Assembly (NCBI RefSeq): GCF_036788415.1
Contig: NZ_DAIQNN010000008.1
Coordinates: 1-64,000, forward strand
From: Rubrimonas sp036788415
Lineage (GTDB): Bacteria > Pseudomonadota > Alphaproteobacteria > Rhodobacterales > Rhodobacteraceae
Direction of reading: 5' to 3'
DNA: 64,000 nt
The position numbers and the translations under genes are program-made. The notes under the pieces were generated by a model. That model had not been told where the DNA came from. It ran no database searches and was given only the letters and a program-made list of their open reading frames with translations. Shown here piece after piece: positions 1-11,599 of the stretch (its first letter is position 1; each line of letters starts with the position of its first letter).

Positions 1-424
1 ACCTGAACTACATCGCGCTCGACGGCGAGATCGGCTGCATGGTCAACGGTGCGGGGCTGGCCATGGCGACGATGGACATCATCAAGCTCTACGGGTCGAG
101 CCCGGCCAATTTCCTCGACGTGGGCGGCGGCGCGACCAAGGAGAAGGTGACGGAGGCCTTCAAGATCATCACCGCCGATCCGAAGGTGAAGGGCATCCTC
201 GTCAACATCTTCGGCGGCATCATGCGCTGCGACGTGATCGCCGAGGGCGTGAACGCCGCGGTGAAGGAAGTCGGTCTGCAGGTGCCGCTGGTCGTGCGCC
301 TCGAAGGCACGAATGTCGAACTCGGCAAGAAGATCCTCAACGAGAGCGGGCTGGCCGTGCTGGCGGCCGACAATCTGGCCGATGCGGCCGAGAAAATCGT
401 CAAAGCCGTGAAGGAAGCCGTGTG

Positions 425-425
<1 letters not shown>
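1..425 (+). CDS. sucC: Succinyl-CoA synthetase beta subunit, 3' part
   Basis: C-terminal part of the ADP- or GDP-forming succinyl-CoA ligase beta chain; the gene enters from the left edge in the frame that begins at base 3. SucC and SucD interconvert succinyl-CoA and succinate with substrate-level phosphorylation in the TCA cycle. The visible part has the conserved NFLDVGGGA stretch, then the NIFGGIMRCDVIAEG region and the VVRLEGTNVELGKKIL segment typical of the ligase-CoA domain. The stop codon overlaps the sucD start by one base (TGATG), so the two subunits are translationally coupled. The family is unmistakable; only the 5' end is missing. Confidence 0.97.
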
Positions 426-1309
<884 letters not shown>

Positions 1310-1325
1310 GCGGCGGGGGCGGGGA

Positions 1326-1802
1326 ATGGGCTTCGTCGACGCCGTCCGCACCTGCTTCGCCAAGTATGTCACCTTTTCGGGCCGCGCACGGCGGCCCGAA
1401 TTCTGGTGGTTCGTCCTGTTCACAGTTCTCGCCGCGGTCGTGGCGGCGCTGCTCGACATGGCGCTCGGATTCGGCGCCGGCGACAGCGGTCCGGTCAGTC
1501 TGATCGTCTCGCTCGCGCTGACCTTGCCGGGGATCGCGGCCGCCTGGCGGCGGCTGCACGATGTCGGGCGCCCGGGGTGGTTCGCGCTCGCGCCGAACGT
1601 GGCGGGCGCGGCGACGGGGGTCCTCGTGTTCGCGATGGCGGCCTCGATCGACCCGCAGACGGGGGCGCCGCCGCTCGTCTTCCAGACGCTAGCCGCGCTG
1701 GGGGGGCTTGCGACGCTGGGGTTGTTCGTCCTGCTCGTCGTCTGGCTGGCCTCGAAGTCGCAGCCCGGCGAGAACAGGTTCGGCCCGGAGCCTGCGGCGT
1801 GA
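1326..1802 (+). CDS. DUF805 membrane protein
   Basis: Small integral membrane protein of 158 residues in the DUF805 (YhaH-like) family. The N-terminal family signature is visible as FAKYVTFSGRARRPEFWWF, followed by about four hydrophobic segments and the GIAAAWRRLHDVGRPGW motif typical of the family. The molecular function of DUF805 proteins is not known. It lies between sucD and sucA on the same strand, 16 bases after sucD and about 150 bases before sucA. It may therefore be read through with the TCA genes, but nothing in the sequence links it to 2-oxoglutarate metabolism. Confidence 0.85.
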   Translation: MGFVDAVRTCFAKYVTFSGRARRPEFWWFVLFTVLAAVVAALLDMALGFGAGDSGPVSLIVSLALTLPGIAAAWRRLHDVGRPGWFALAPNVAGAATGVLVFAMAASIDPQTGAPPLVFQTLAALGGLATLGLFVLLVVWLASKSQPGENRFGPEPAA

Positions 1803-1953
1803 CCGCGCGGCAGCGGCGATTTCACGCCTCGACATTTTCCGCCGACGCCGCGAAGCGATAACCGGAAGTCCAGCGAAGATTTCACACCGCGCGGGCCGCG
1901 CGCGGATCAGCAGCACAGGGAGCGCGGGCGGCGATAACCGCCCCGGGGCGACG

Positions 1954-4902
<2,949 letters not shown>

Positions 4903-4926
4903 CGCGACGCGCAGGGGAGCAGGAAG

Positions 4927-6153
4927 ATGTCGATTGAAGTGCGGGTCCCGACGCTGGGCGAGTCGGTCACCGAGGCCACGGTTGCGACCTGGTTCAAGAA
5001 GCCCGGCGAGTCGGTCGCCGCCGACGAGATGCTGTGCGAGCTCGAAACCGACAAGGTGACGGTGGAAGTGCCGGCGCCCGCCGCCGGCACGCTCGGCGCG
5101 CTGGTCGCCGGGGAAGGCGACACGGTGGGGGTGAACGCGCTGCTCGCCACGATCGAGGCCGGCGAGGGCGCCGCGCCTGCGCCGAAAGCCGAGGCGAAGC
5201 CCGAAGCCGCGAAGGCCGAAGCGCCCAAACCCGCGCCTGCGCCGGAAAAGCCCGCCCGCGCCGATGTCGAGGACGCGCCGTCGGCCAAGAAGGCGATGGC
5301 CGAGGCGGGGCTTGCGCGCGAGCAGGTCTCGGGCACGGGCCGAGACGGGCGGGTGATGAAGGAGGACGTGCTGAAGGCCGTTTCCGAAATCGGGACCCCC
5401 GCCGAGGCCCCCGCAGCCCCGGTCGCCCGCGCGCCGGTCGCGGTCGAGGACGCGGCGCGCGAGAAGCGCGTGCGCATGACCCGCCTGCGCCAGACCATCG
5501 CGCGCCGTCTGAAGGACGCGCAGAACACCGCCGCCATGCTGACCACCTATAACGAGGTGGACATGACCGGCGTGATGGGCCTGCGCAACGAATACAAGGA
5601 CCTGTTCGAGAAGAAGCACAAGGTGAAGCTCGGCTTCATGGGCTTCTTCGTGAAGGCCTGCACCCATGCGCTGAAGGAGATCCCGGCGGTGAACGCCGAG
5701 ATCGACGGGACCGACATCGTCTACAAGCACTACTGCCATGTGGGCGTCGCGGTCGGCACGCCGAACGGGCTGGTGGTGCCGGTGATCCGCGACGCCGACG
5801 CCATGGGCTTCGCCGCGATCGAGAAGACCATCGCCGACTTCGGCCTGCGCGCCCGCGACGGCAAGCTGACCATGGACGAGATGCAGGGCGGCACCTTCAC
5901 CATCTCGAATGGCGGCGTCTACGGCTCGCTGATGTCCTCGCCGATCCTGAACCCCCCGCAGTCCGGCATTCTGGGGATGCACAAGATCCAGGACCGGCCG
6001 ATGGTCGTCGGCGGCCAGATCGTGGCGCGCCCGATGATGTATCTGGCGCTGAGCTACGACCACCGCATCGTGGACGGCAAGGAGGCGGTGACTTTCCTCG
6101 TGCGCGTGAAGGAGAGCCTCGAAGACCCGCGCCGGCTGCTGATGGACCTCTGA
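4927..6153 (+). CDS. sucB: Dihydrolipoyllysine-residue succinyltransferase (E2)
   Basis: E2 core of the 2-oxoglutarate dehydrogenase complex, 408 residues. Domain order: a lipoyl domain (about 1-77) with the lipoylated Lys in ETDKVTVEVPAP; an Ala/Pro/Lys/Glu-rich linker (about 80-115); the E1/E3-binding subdomain around SAKKAMAEAGL and GTGRDGRVMKEDVL; and the catalytic acyltransferase domain (about 175-408) ending with the active-site segment SYDHRIVDGKEAV. The start has a good ribosome site, AGGGGAGCAGGAAG, just upstream. Its stop codon directly abuts the ATG of the MAPEG gene. Confidence 0.98.
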   Translation: MSIEVRVPTLGESVTEATVATWFKKPGESVAADEMLCELETDKVTVEVPAPAAGTLGALVAGEGDTVGVNALLATIEAGEGAAPAPKAEAKPEAAKAEAPKPAPAPEKPARADVEDAPSAKKAMAEAGLAREQVSGTGRDGRVMKEDVLKAVSEIGTPAEAPAAPVARAPVAVEDAAREKRVRMTRLRQTIARRLKDAQNTAAMLTTYNEVDMTGVMGLRNEYKDLFEKKHKVKLGFMGFFVKACTHALKEIPAVNAEIDGTDIVYKHYCHVGVAVGTPNGLVVPVIRDADAMGFAAIEKTIADFGLRARDGKLTMDEMQGGTFTISNGGVYGSLMSSPILNPPQSGILGMHKIQDRPMVVGGQIVARPMMYLALSYDHRIVDGKEAVTFLVRVKESLEDPRRLLMDL

Positions 6154-6543
6154 ATGGGCTTTGAACTCACCGTTCTCGGCCTCTCGGCGCTGCTCAGCGT
6201 CGCGCAGCTGATCGCGCTCGCCGTCGCCGCCAACCTCCAGCTCGGCTCCGACTATCTGGCGGGGCCGCGCGACGAGGAGCGGCCAATCGCGGGCGTCGCC
6301 GGGCGGCTGCGGCGGGCCTTCAACAACCAGATGGAGGGGCTCGTCCTCTATGGAGTTGCGGCGCTGCTCGTGGTGGAGAGCGGGTCCGTCTCGGGCTTCA
6401 CCCATATCTGCGCCGCCGCTTATCTGGGCGCGCGCATCCTCTACGTGCCCGCCTACGCTTATGGCTGGAACCCCGGCCGCTCGCTGATCTGGGGCGTGGG
6501 CTTTCTGGCGACTGTGGCGATGCTGGTCGCCGCGCTGATCTGA
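6154..6543 (+). CDS. MAPEG family membrane protein
   Basis: Membrane protein of 129 residues with four predicted hydrophobic helices, matching the MAPEG (microsomal glutathione S-transferase-like) family. Family features seen are a polar loop with DEERPIAGVAGRLRRAFNNQMEGLVLY after the first helix and the late YLGARILYVPAYAYGW segment. Bacterial MAPEG members are mostly uncharacterised; some conjugate glutathione. The gene starts on the base after the sucB stop codon and ends 16 bases before lpd, so it is very likely co-translated with the E2 and E3 genes. A functional tie to the complex is not shown by the sequence. Confidence 0.85.
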   Translation: MGFELTVLGLSALLSVAQLIALAVAANLQLGSDYLAGPRDEERPIAGVAGRLRRAFNNQMEGLVLYGVAALLVVESGSVSGFTHICAAAYLGARILYVPAYAYGWNPGRSLIWGVGFLATVAMLVAALI

Positions 6544-6559
6544 CCAAACGGAGACCGAG

Positions 6560-7957
6560 ATGGCCGAATACGACGTGATCTTCATCGGCGGCGGCCCCGG
6601 CGGCTATGTCGGCGCGATCCGGGCGGCGCAGCTGGGCCTCAAGACCGCCTGCGTCGAAGGGCGCGGCGCGCTCGGGGGCACCTGCCTGAATGTCGGCTGC
6701 ATCCCGTCCAAGGCGCTGCTGCACGCGTCGGAACTGGTGCATGAGGCGGAGGGCAATTTCGCCGAGATGGGGATCGTGGCGAAGTCGGTCTCGGTCGATC
6801 TGGCGAAGATGCACGCCTACAAGGGCGGGGTGATCAATTCGAACGTCACGGGCATCGAGTTTCTCTTCAAGAAGAACAAGGTGGACTGGCTCAAAGGCTG
6901 GGGCCGGATCGCCGGGCCTGGCGAGGTGGTCGTGCAGGGCGAGACCGAGGGCGCGCACAAGGCGAAGGCAATCGTGATCGCGACGGGCTCGGAGCCGGCC
7001 AGCCTGCCCGGCGTCGAAGTGGACGAGGAACGCGTCGTCACCTCCACCGGTGCGCTCGACCTCGCGAAAGTCCCGAAGAAGCTGGTCGTGATCGGCGCCG
7101 GCGTGATCGGGCTGGAGCTCGGCTCGGTGTGGAAGCGGCTCGGCGCCGAGGTGACCGTGGTCGAGTATCTCGACCAGATCACGCCGGGAATGGACCTCGA
7201 GATCTGCAAGAAGTTCCAGCAGATCCTGAAGAAGCAGGGTCTCGACTTCGTGATGGGCGCCGCCGTCCAGTCGGTGGAGAAGCTCAAGACCAAGCTCAAG
7301 GTGCATTACAAGCTGCGCAAGGACGACAGCGCGCATGAGATCGACGCCGACGTGGTGCTGGTGGCGACGGGGCGGCGGCCCTTCACGGCGGGGCTGGGGC
7401 TCGAGGGGGCGGGCGTCGCGCTCGACGAGAAGGGGCGGGTCAAGACCGACGCGCACTGGCGGACCAATATGGACGGCGTCTACGCCATTGGCGACGTGAT
7501 CGCGGGGCCGATGCTCGCCCACAAGGCCGAGGACGAGGGTTACGCCGTCGCCGAAGTGATCGCGGGCAAGCACGGCCATGTGAATTATGGGGTGATCCCG
7601 GGCGTGATCTACACGAGCCCGGAAGTCGCCACGGTCGGGTTGACCGAAGAACAGCTCAAGGAGCAGGGGCGCAAATACAAGGTCGGCAAGTTCCCCTTCA
7701 TGGCGAACGGTCGCGCCAAGGCGCATTTCGCGACTGAAGGCTTTGCGAAAGTGCTCGCGGATGCGGAGACCGACCGGGTGCTCGGCGTGCATGTCATCGG
7801 CCCGATGGCGGGCGACCTGATCCACGAATACTGCGTCGCGATGGAGTTCGGCGCCTCGGCCGAGGACGTGGCCCGCACTTGCCACGCGCACCCGACCTTC
7901 TCGGAGGCGATGCGCGAGGCGGCGCTAGCCTGCGGCGACGGGGCGATCCACGCGTGA
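6560..7957 (+). CDS. lpd: Dihydrolipoyl dehydrogenase (E3)
   Basis: FAD-dependent E3 component, 465 residues, which reoxidises dihydrolipoamide with NAD+. The N-terminal FAD fold GGGPGGYVGAIRAAQLG comes first. The redox disulfide is Cys42/Cys47 in GGTCLNVGCIPSK. The NAD-binding fold is VVIGAGVIGLELGSVW, the second FAD motif is YAIGDVIAGPMLAHKAEDEG, and the C-terminal dimer domain carries the catalytic pair in HAHPTFSEAM. A GGAGACCGAG ribosome site precedes the ATG. It is the last gene of the suc/odh cluster. Confidence 0.98.
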   Translation: MAEYDVIFIGGGPGGYVGAIRAAQLGLKTACVEGRGALGGTCLNVGCIPSKALLHASELVHEAEGNFAEMGIVAKSVSVDLAKMHAYKGGVINSNVTGIEFLFKKNKVDWLKGWGRIAGPGEVVVQGETEGAHKAKAIVIATGSEPASLPGVEVDEERVVTSTGALDLAKVPKKLVVIGAGVIGLELGSVWKRLGAEVTVVEYLDQITPGMDLEICKKFQQILKKQGLDFVMGAAVQSVEKLKTKLKVHYKLRKDDSAHEIDADVVLVATGRRPFTAGLGLEGAGVALDEKGRVKTDAHWRTNMDGVYAIGDVIAGPMLAHKAEDEGYAVAEVIAGKHGHVNYGVIPGVIYTSPEVATVGLTEEQLKEQGRKYKVGKFPFMANGRAKAHFATEGFAKVLADAETDRVLGVHVIGPMAGDLIHEYCVAMEFGASAEDVARTCHAHPTFSEAMREAALACGDGAIHA

Positions 7958-7973
7958 CCCGCGAAACTTGATG

Positions 7974-8027
7974 CGCGAGCCGGACCTCGCGAGCACGGAC
8001 CTCAATTGAGTTTCCGATTGGCTCGCG
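7974..8027 (+). terminator. Possible hairpin downstream of lpd
   Basis: The 8-base arms CGCGAGCC (7974-7981) and GGCTCGCG (8020-8027) are perfectly complementary and enclose a shorter perfect palindrome CTCAATTGAG (8001-8010). The structure starts 17 bases after the lpd stop and could end or stabilise the suc/odh transcript. There is no U tract, so it is not a standard intrinsic terminator. The rest of the gap to 8236 contains no gene that I can support on either strand. Confidence 0.3.
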
Positions 8028-8236
8028 GGGGAAGGGTCGCCTCCGCAGCTTCGGGGTCGCCATTGCGATCCTGCCGGCGCCAGCGTCCCCGTGGCGGTCC
8101 CGAGATCCGTCTCGGTTGGCTCGCCAATGGCGCTGCGCGCGCCCTTCGCCGCCGCGTCCGAGGCCGAAGCTGCGCCGATTCTCGAAATCGCCGTGGCCTC
8201 GCCTCCGCGCGCGGGCTGCACACCGTACTCGCAACG

Positions 8237-8268
8237 CAAAACGGGCGCCCGGCATTCCGGGCGCCCGT
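8237..8268 (-). terminator. Intrinsic terminator of rplM-rpsI
   Basis: Perfect 12-base stem, ACGGGCGCCCGG (8241-8252) against CCGGGCGCCCGT (8257-8268), with a 4-base loop. On the minus strand it is followed by a short T run (complement of 8238-8241). It lies about 50 bases downstream of the rpsI stop codon. Confidence 0.85.
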
Positions 8269-8316
8269 AGGAAACACGGCCAGCCTCGCGACGTCTCGTC
8301 GCGAAGAATGTGACGG

Positions 8317-8802
8317 TCAGCGCTTGGAGAACTGGAAGCTCCGCCGCGCCTTGCGCTTGCCGTACTTCTTGCGCTCGACGACGCGGGGGTCGCGCGTGAG
8401 GAAGCCCGCGGCCTTGAGCGCGGGGCGCAGCTCGGGGTCCCAAAGCGTCAGCGCCTTGGAGATGCCGTGCTTGACCGCGCCGGCCTGGCCCGAGAGCCCG
8501 CCGCCCTTCACCGTGCACATCACGTCGAACTGGCCGTCGACATTGGCCACCTTGAAGGCCTGGCCGATCACCATCTGCAAAACGGGACGCGCGAAATAGG
8601 CGCTCATCGGCTTGCCGTTGACCGTCACGGCGCCCTTGCCGGGCTTCACCCAGACGCGGGCGACCGCGTCCTTGCGCTTGCCGGTGGCGTAGGAGCGGTT
8701 GAGCGCGTCGCGCACCGGGGTCCGGGGAGCGGCGACCGCTTCGGCCTCGGGCAGGCCGGCGGCGTCCTTCAGGTCGTCGAGAGTCTTGATCTGGTCGGCC
8801 AT
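8317..8802 (-). CDS. rpsI: 30S ribosomal protein S9
   Basis: Ribosomal protein uS9, 161 residues. The conserved core begins at SYATGKRKDAVARVW and ends with the basic tail KYGKRKARRSFQFSKR, whose last residues reach the ribosomal P site. An N-terminal extension of about 35 residues (MADQIKTLDDLKDA...) is typical of alphaproteobacterial S9. It starts two bases after the rplM stop codon, the usual rplM-rpsI pairing. Confidence 0.98.
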   Translation of the reverse strand: MADQIKTLDDLKDAAGLPEAEAVAAPRTPVRDALNRSYATGKRKDAVARVWVKPGKGAVTVNGKPMSAYFARPVLQMVIGQAFKVANVDGQFDVMCTVKGGGLSGQAGAVKHGISKALTLWDPELRPALKAAGFLTRDPRVVERKKYGKRKARRSFQFSKR

Positions 8803-8804
8803 GC

Positions 8805-9269
8805 TCAGGCGCTCCGGGTGTTCTTGGGGTTCATGGCGCGCACGTCGAGGGTCTCTGGCTGCTGCGCCTCGTGCGGATGGGCGCCGCCGGCGTAGATCCG
8901 CAGATGGGTGAGCTGCTGGCGGGTGAGGGGGCCGCCGGGCATCATCCGCTGCACCGCCTTCATCAGAACGCGCTCGGGGAACTTGCCTTCGAGCAGCTTG
9001 CCCGCGGTGACCGACTTGATGCCGCCCGGATAGCCGGTATGGCGGTAGTAGATCTTGTCCGCGCGCTTGGCGCCGGTGAGCTGGACCTTCTCGGCGTTCA
9101 CGACGATCACGTTGTCGCCCATGTCCATGTGCGGCGTGAAGGTCGCCTTGTGCTTGCCGCGAAGCCGCATGGCGATGATCGAGGCGAGCCGACCGAGAAC
9201 GACGCCCTCGGCGTCGATGACGACCCACTTCTTCTCGATCTCGCCGGCCTTGATGCTGAAGGTTTTCAT
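8805..9269 (-). CDS. rplM: 50S ribosomal protein L13
   Basis: Ribosomal protein uL13, 154 residues, first gene of the rplM-rpsI pair. The start MKTFSIKAGEIEKKW fits the family; a possible start eight codons upstream would add non-conserved residues. Conserved segments are VVIDAEGVVLGRLAS, GDNVIVVNAEKVQLTG, YYRHTGYPGG and PHEAQQPETLD. A probable promoter lies 73-100 bases upstream. Confidence 0.98.
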   Translation of the reverse strand: MKTFSIKAGEIEKKWVVIDAEGVVLGRLASIIAMRLRGKHKATFTPHMDMGDNVIVVNAEKVQLTGAKRADKIYYRHTGYPGGIKSVTAGKLLEGKFPERVLMKAVQRMMPGGPLTRQQLTHLRIYAGGAHPHEAQQPETLDVRAMNPKNTRSA

Positions 9270-9341
9270 GACCACGCCATTCCTGCGCGACAAGCGCGCC
9301 CATCCATCCCGCTGGCGGCCCGAAAACCGCCGGTCGCGCGG

Positions 9342-9369
9342 CTTCTACACGGCTGGGCGGGCGCGTCAA
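9342..9369 (-). promoter_or_regulatory. Probable promoter of rplM-rpsI
   Basis: On the minus strand, a TTGACG -35 element (complement of 9364-9369), a 16-base spacer and a TAGAAG -10 element (complement of 9342-9347) lie about 75 bases upstream of the rplM ATG. The spacing and match are good for a housekeeping sigma factor. No other hexamer pair of this quality is obvious in the gap. Confidence 0.55.
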
Positions 9370-9527
9370 GAGCGCGAAGGGTCGAAAAACCCCTGTCGCG
9401 CCAGACTCCTGCGAAAGAGGTGCTGGAATACCCCAAATTCTCCGCCATCGGCGCGGTGCGTTTGCGCCTTGATTTCGCCGTGGAGCCGTCGCATCAGGTT
9501 GGCCCATTCCTCGTTGGAGTTTCCGCG

Positions 9528-10007
9528 ATGCCCCGTCCGCTCGCCGCCCGCGCCCTGCTCGTCATCTGCATGGGTCTGTCCGTCGCCGCCTGCCAGCGCC
9601 AGATCAGCGGCGACGTCGTGCAGGGCCGCACCATGGGCTCGGCCGTGCGGACGGAGCGGGGCGTCGTCGAGAGCGCGCGTTACGTCACGGTTCAGGAAAA
9701 CGACACGCTGCAGGGCAACACAGCGGGCGGGTTGATCGGCGCGTTGGCGGGCGGCGCCGCAGGGTCGCTTATAGGCGGCGGGACGGGGCGCGCCATCGCC
9801 ATCGGGGCGGGCGCCATCGCCGGCGCCGCCGTTGGCGCGCTCGGCCAGCAGCAGCTCAGCAACCAGAACGCCATCGAATATGTCGTCCGGCTGAACAACG
9901 GGCAGCTTTATTCGGTGGTTCAGGGGCTGGACAACCCGGTCGAAGTCGGCACGCCGGTCTTCATCCAGCTCGACGGGCGCGGGCGGGCGCGGCTGTTCCG
10001 CGCCTGA
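9528..10007 (+). CDS. Glycine-zipper outer membrane lipoprotein (SlyB/Pcp-like)
   Basis: Predicted lipoprotein of 159 residues. It has a hydrophobic signal peptide ending in the lipobox LSVAAC, so Cys22 would be the lipidated residue. The middle is a glycine-zipper segment (about 75-105, with GGLIGALAGGAAGSLIGGG and a second small-residue run) of the two-helix 2TM type found in SlyB/Pcp family lipoproteins. The C-terminal domain (EYVVRLNNGQLYSVVQG) is also characteristic. The role is probably outer membrane integrity. The ATG at 9528 is chosen because it creates the signal peptide; the frame is open upstream without meaning. Confidence 0.85.
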   Translation: MPRPLAARALLVICMGLSVAACQRQISGDVVQGRTMGSAVRTERGVVESARYVTVQENDTLQGNTAGGLIGALAGGAAGSLIGGGTGRAIAIGAGAIAGAAVGALGQQQLSNQNAIEYVVRLNNGQLYSVVQGLDNPVEVGTPVFIQLDGRGRARLFRA

Positions 10008-10015
10008 TCGCCGCC

Positions 10016-10049
10016 GCTGTCGGGCGCGCCTCAGCGCAGGCCCGACAGC
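10016..10049. terminator. Inverted repeat between convergent genes
   Basis: A perfect 10-base inverted repeat, GCTGTCGGGC (10016-10025) and GCCCGACAGC (10040-10049), sits between the lipoprotein gene and the convergent DUF3775 gene, with the right arm inside the end of the latter. It is placed as a bidirectional terminator would be, but has no T run on either side. Confidence 0.45.
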
Positions 10050-10426
10050 ACTTCCGACGTGTCGTGCCCCAGCGCTTCGAGCGCCTCTTCGAGATAGTCG
10101 GGCAGCAGCGGCTCGCCGAGCAGATATTTCGACGTCTTGCCGACGCGCGCGCTGCGGGCCTGGGCCACCAGTTCCTCGAAATCCGAGGCGTCGCCGTCGC
10201 CGCGGCCCAGCCAGAACAGCGCCACCAGCTCGGCCTGTTCGGTGTCCGTCAGGTCCTCGATCCAGCTGATCAGCTCGTCCTCGGTCGCGTCGTCGTCGCG
10301 GTCCTGCAACACGCCCATCGGATCTGAATCGTCGCCGACGCCGTCGGCGGAGTCCTCCTCCTTCACTTCGAATTCGCGCGCCTTGACGATGATCCAGCCG
10401 ACCGTGTCGAGCGGTATGGTGAGCAT
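10031..10426 (-). CDS. DUF3775 protein
   Basis: Soluble acidic protein of 131 residues in the DUF3775 family, found mainly in alphaproteobacteria and of unknown function. The start MLTIPLDTVGWIIVKAREF has a strong AGGAGG ribosome site, so the longer open frame upstream is rejected. The middle is Asp/Glu-rich (about 25-60). The C-terminal domain has the family segments ELVALFWLGRG and LLGEPLLPDYLEEALEALG. It stands alone on the minus strand. Confidence 0.85.
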   Translation of the reverse strand: MLTIPLDTVGWIIVKAREFEVKEEDSADGVGDDSDPMGVLQDRDDDATEDELISWIEDLTDTEQAELVALFWLGRGDGDASDFEELVAQARSARVGKTSKYLLGEPLLPDYLEEALEALGHDTSEVLSGLR

Positions 10427-10614
10427 CTGTTCCCTCCTTGTCCCGGCCCTTCCGGCTCGCTCTTGTGTTCGGCCAATTCGCCGCCGCGCATCAGGCGGCA
10501 AGATGTAGCGGCGCCGCTGTGGTCATGCTGGCGCGCGAGAACCCCAAGCCGCCTTGACCCCGCGCAATTTCGCCGCTCTGGCGCCGATCCCGCGCGCGCG
10601 GTAAGCAGCGGCGC

Positions 10615-11436
10615 ATGACCACGCCCGACCTTGAGCCGCTCGCAGCCCTCGAAGCCGCCTATGAGCGCGGCCTCGCCGCCGAGCGCGCCGGCGACCGCGA
10701 GACCGCCGCCGCGGCGTTCCGCGAGGTGTTGAGTCTCGACCCCGAGGATCGCGGCGGGGCCTCGGTGCGGCTCGCCTCGCTCGGCTGCGGCCCCGCGCCC
10801 GACCGCGCGCCGCCGGCCTATGTCGCGACGCTGTTCGATCAGAACGCCGAGCTGTTCGACCTGATGCTGGTCGAGCGGCTCGGCTATCACGCGCCCTTGC
10901 AGCTGCGCGAGATGCTGGAGGCGCGCGGGCGGACCAGGCTCGGCCGGCTGCTCGATCTGGGCTGCGGCACCGGGCTCGCCGGCGAGTCGCTCGAAGACAT
11001 GGCCGAGCATCTCACGGGGGTCGATCTCTCCGAGGGCATGATAGCGGTGGCGCATGAGAAGGAGGTCTATCACGACCTCTATGTCGGCGACGCGGAGGGG
11101 TTTCTGGAGGGCGCGGAGGGCGAGCGCTGGGACGCGATCGTGGCGACCGACGTGCTGCCCTATCTCGGGGAGGTCGCGCCGCTCTTCGCGCTGGCGGGGC
11201 GGCGTCTCAACCCCGGCGGGCTGTTCGCCTTCTCGACCGAATCCGCGCCCGAAGCGGCGTTCGGGGATCGAGGCTGGGTCGTCGGCCCGCATCAGCGCTT
11301 CGCCCATGCGCCCGGGCCGTTGCAGGCGGCGCTCGAAGCGGCGGGCTTCGGCGGGGTTGAAATGCTCCCCATCGTCGTTCGACATGAGCAAGGCGCGCCG
11401 GTTCCCGGGCTGATGGTGCTCGCCGACCGCATCTGA
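10615..11436 (+). CDS. SAM-dependent methyltransferase with N-terminal TPR-like region
   Basis: Predicted class I methyltransferase, 273 residues. The first ~50 residues (LEAAYERGLAAERAGDRETAAAAFREVLSLDPED) resemble one TPR repeat. The methyltransferase domain has the SAM-binding motif LLDLGCGTGLAGESL (about 123-137), then GVDLSEGMI and the motif IVATDVLPYLGE. This layout matches the predicted TPR-containing methyltransferases of COG4976. The substrate is unknown. The gene ends five bases before the convergent ccoS gene. Confidence 0.85.
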   Translation: MTTPDLEPLAALEAAYERGLAAERAGDRETAAAAFREVLSLDPEDRGGASVRLASLGCGPAPDRAPPAYVATLFDQNAELFDLMLVERLGYHAPLQLREMLEARGRTRLGRLLDLGCGTGLAGESLEDMAEHLTGVDLSEGMIAVAHEKEVYHDLYVGDAEGFLEGAEGERWDAIVATDVLPYLGEVAPLFALAGRRLNPGGLFAFSTESAPEAAFGDRGWVVGPHQRFAHAPGPLQAALEAAGFGGVEMLPIVVRHEQGAPVPGLMVLADRI

Positions 11437-11440
11437 GCGC

Positions 11441-11599
11441 TCAGCGCTGCTCATCCTCGGCGTCGTCTTCGTGAAGGATGCGTTCGGCGGCGCCGTCGAG
11501 GTCCTCGTACTGCCCGCTGCGCAGGCTCCACAGGAACGCCGCAAGCCCGAGCCCGCCCAGAAACAGCGCGATGGGGATGAGGAACAGCAGCCCGGTCAT
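11441..11599 (-). CDS. ccoS: cbb3-type oxidase assembly protein CcoS
   Basis: Very small membrane protein, 52 residues. One N-terminal transmembrane helix (MTGLLFLIPIALFLGGLGLAAFLW) is followed by the family hallmark SLRSGQYEDLDGAAERIL and an acidic tail. CcoS is needed for cofactor insertion into cbb3 cytochrome oxidase. It overlaps the ccoI stop codon by four bases (ATGA), which supports both the start and co-translation. Confidence 0.93.
   Translation of the reverse strand: MTGLLFLIPIALFLGGLGLAAFLWSLRSGQYEDLDGAAERILHEDDAEDEQR

Noticed and set aside
7958..8236. Possible small genes between lpd and the rpsI terminator
   Set aside because: Open frames exist on both strands but have no ribosome site, no recognisable family and GC-driven composition; only a hairpin is supported.
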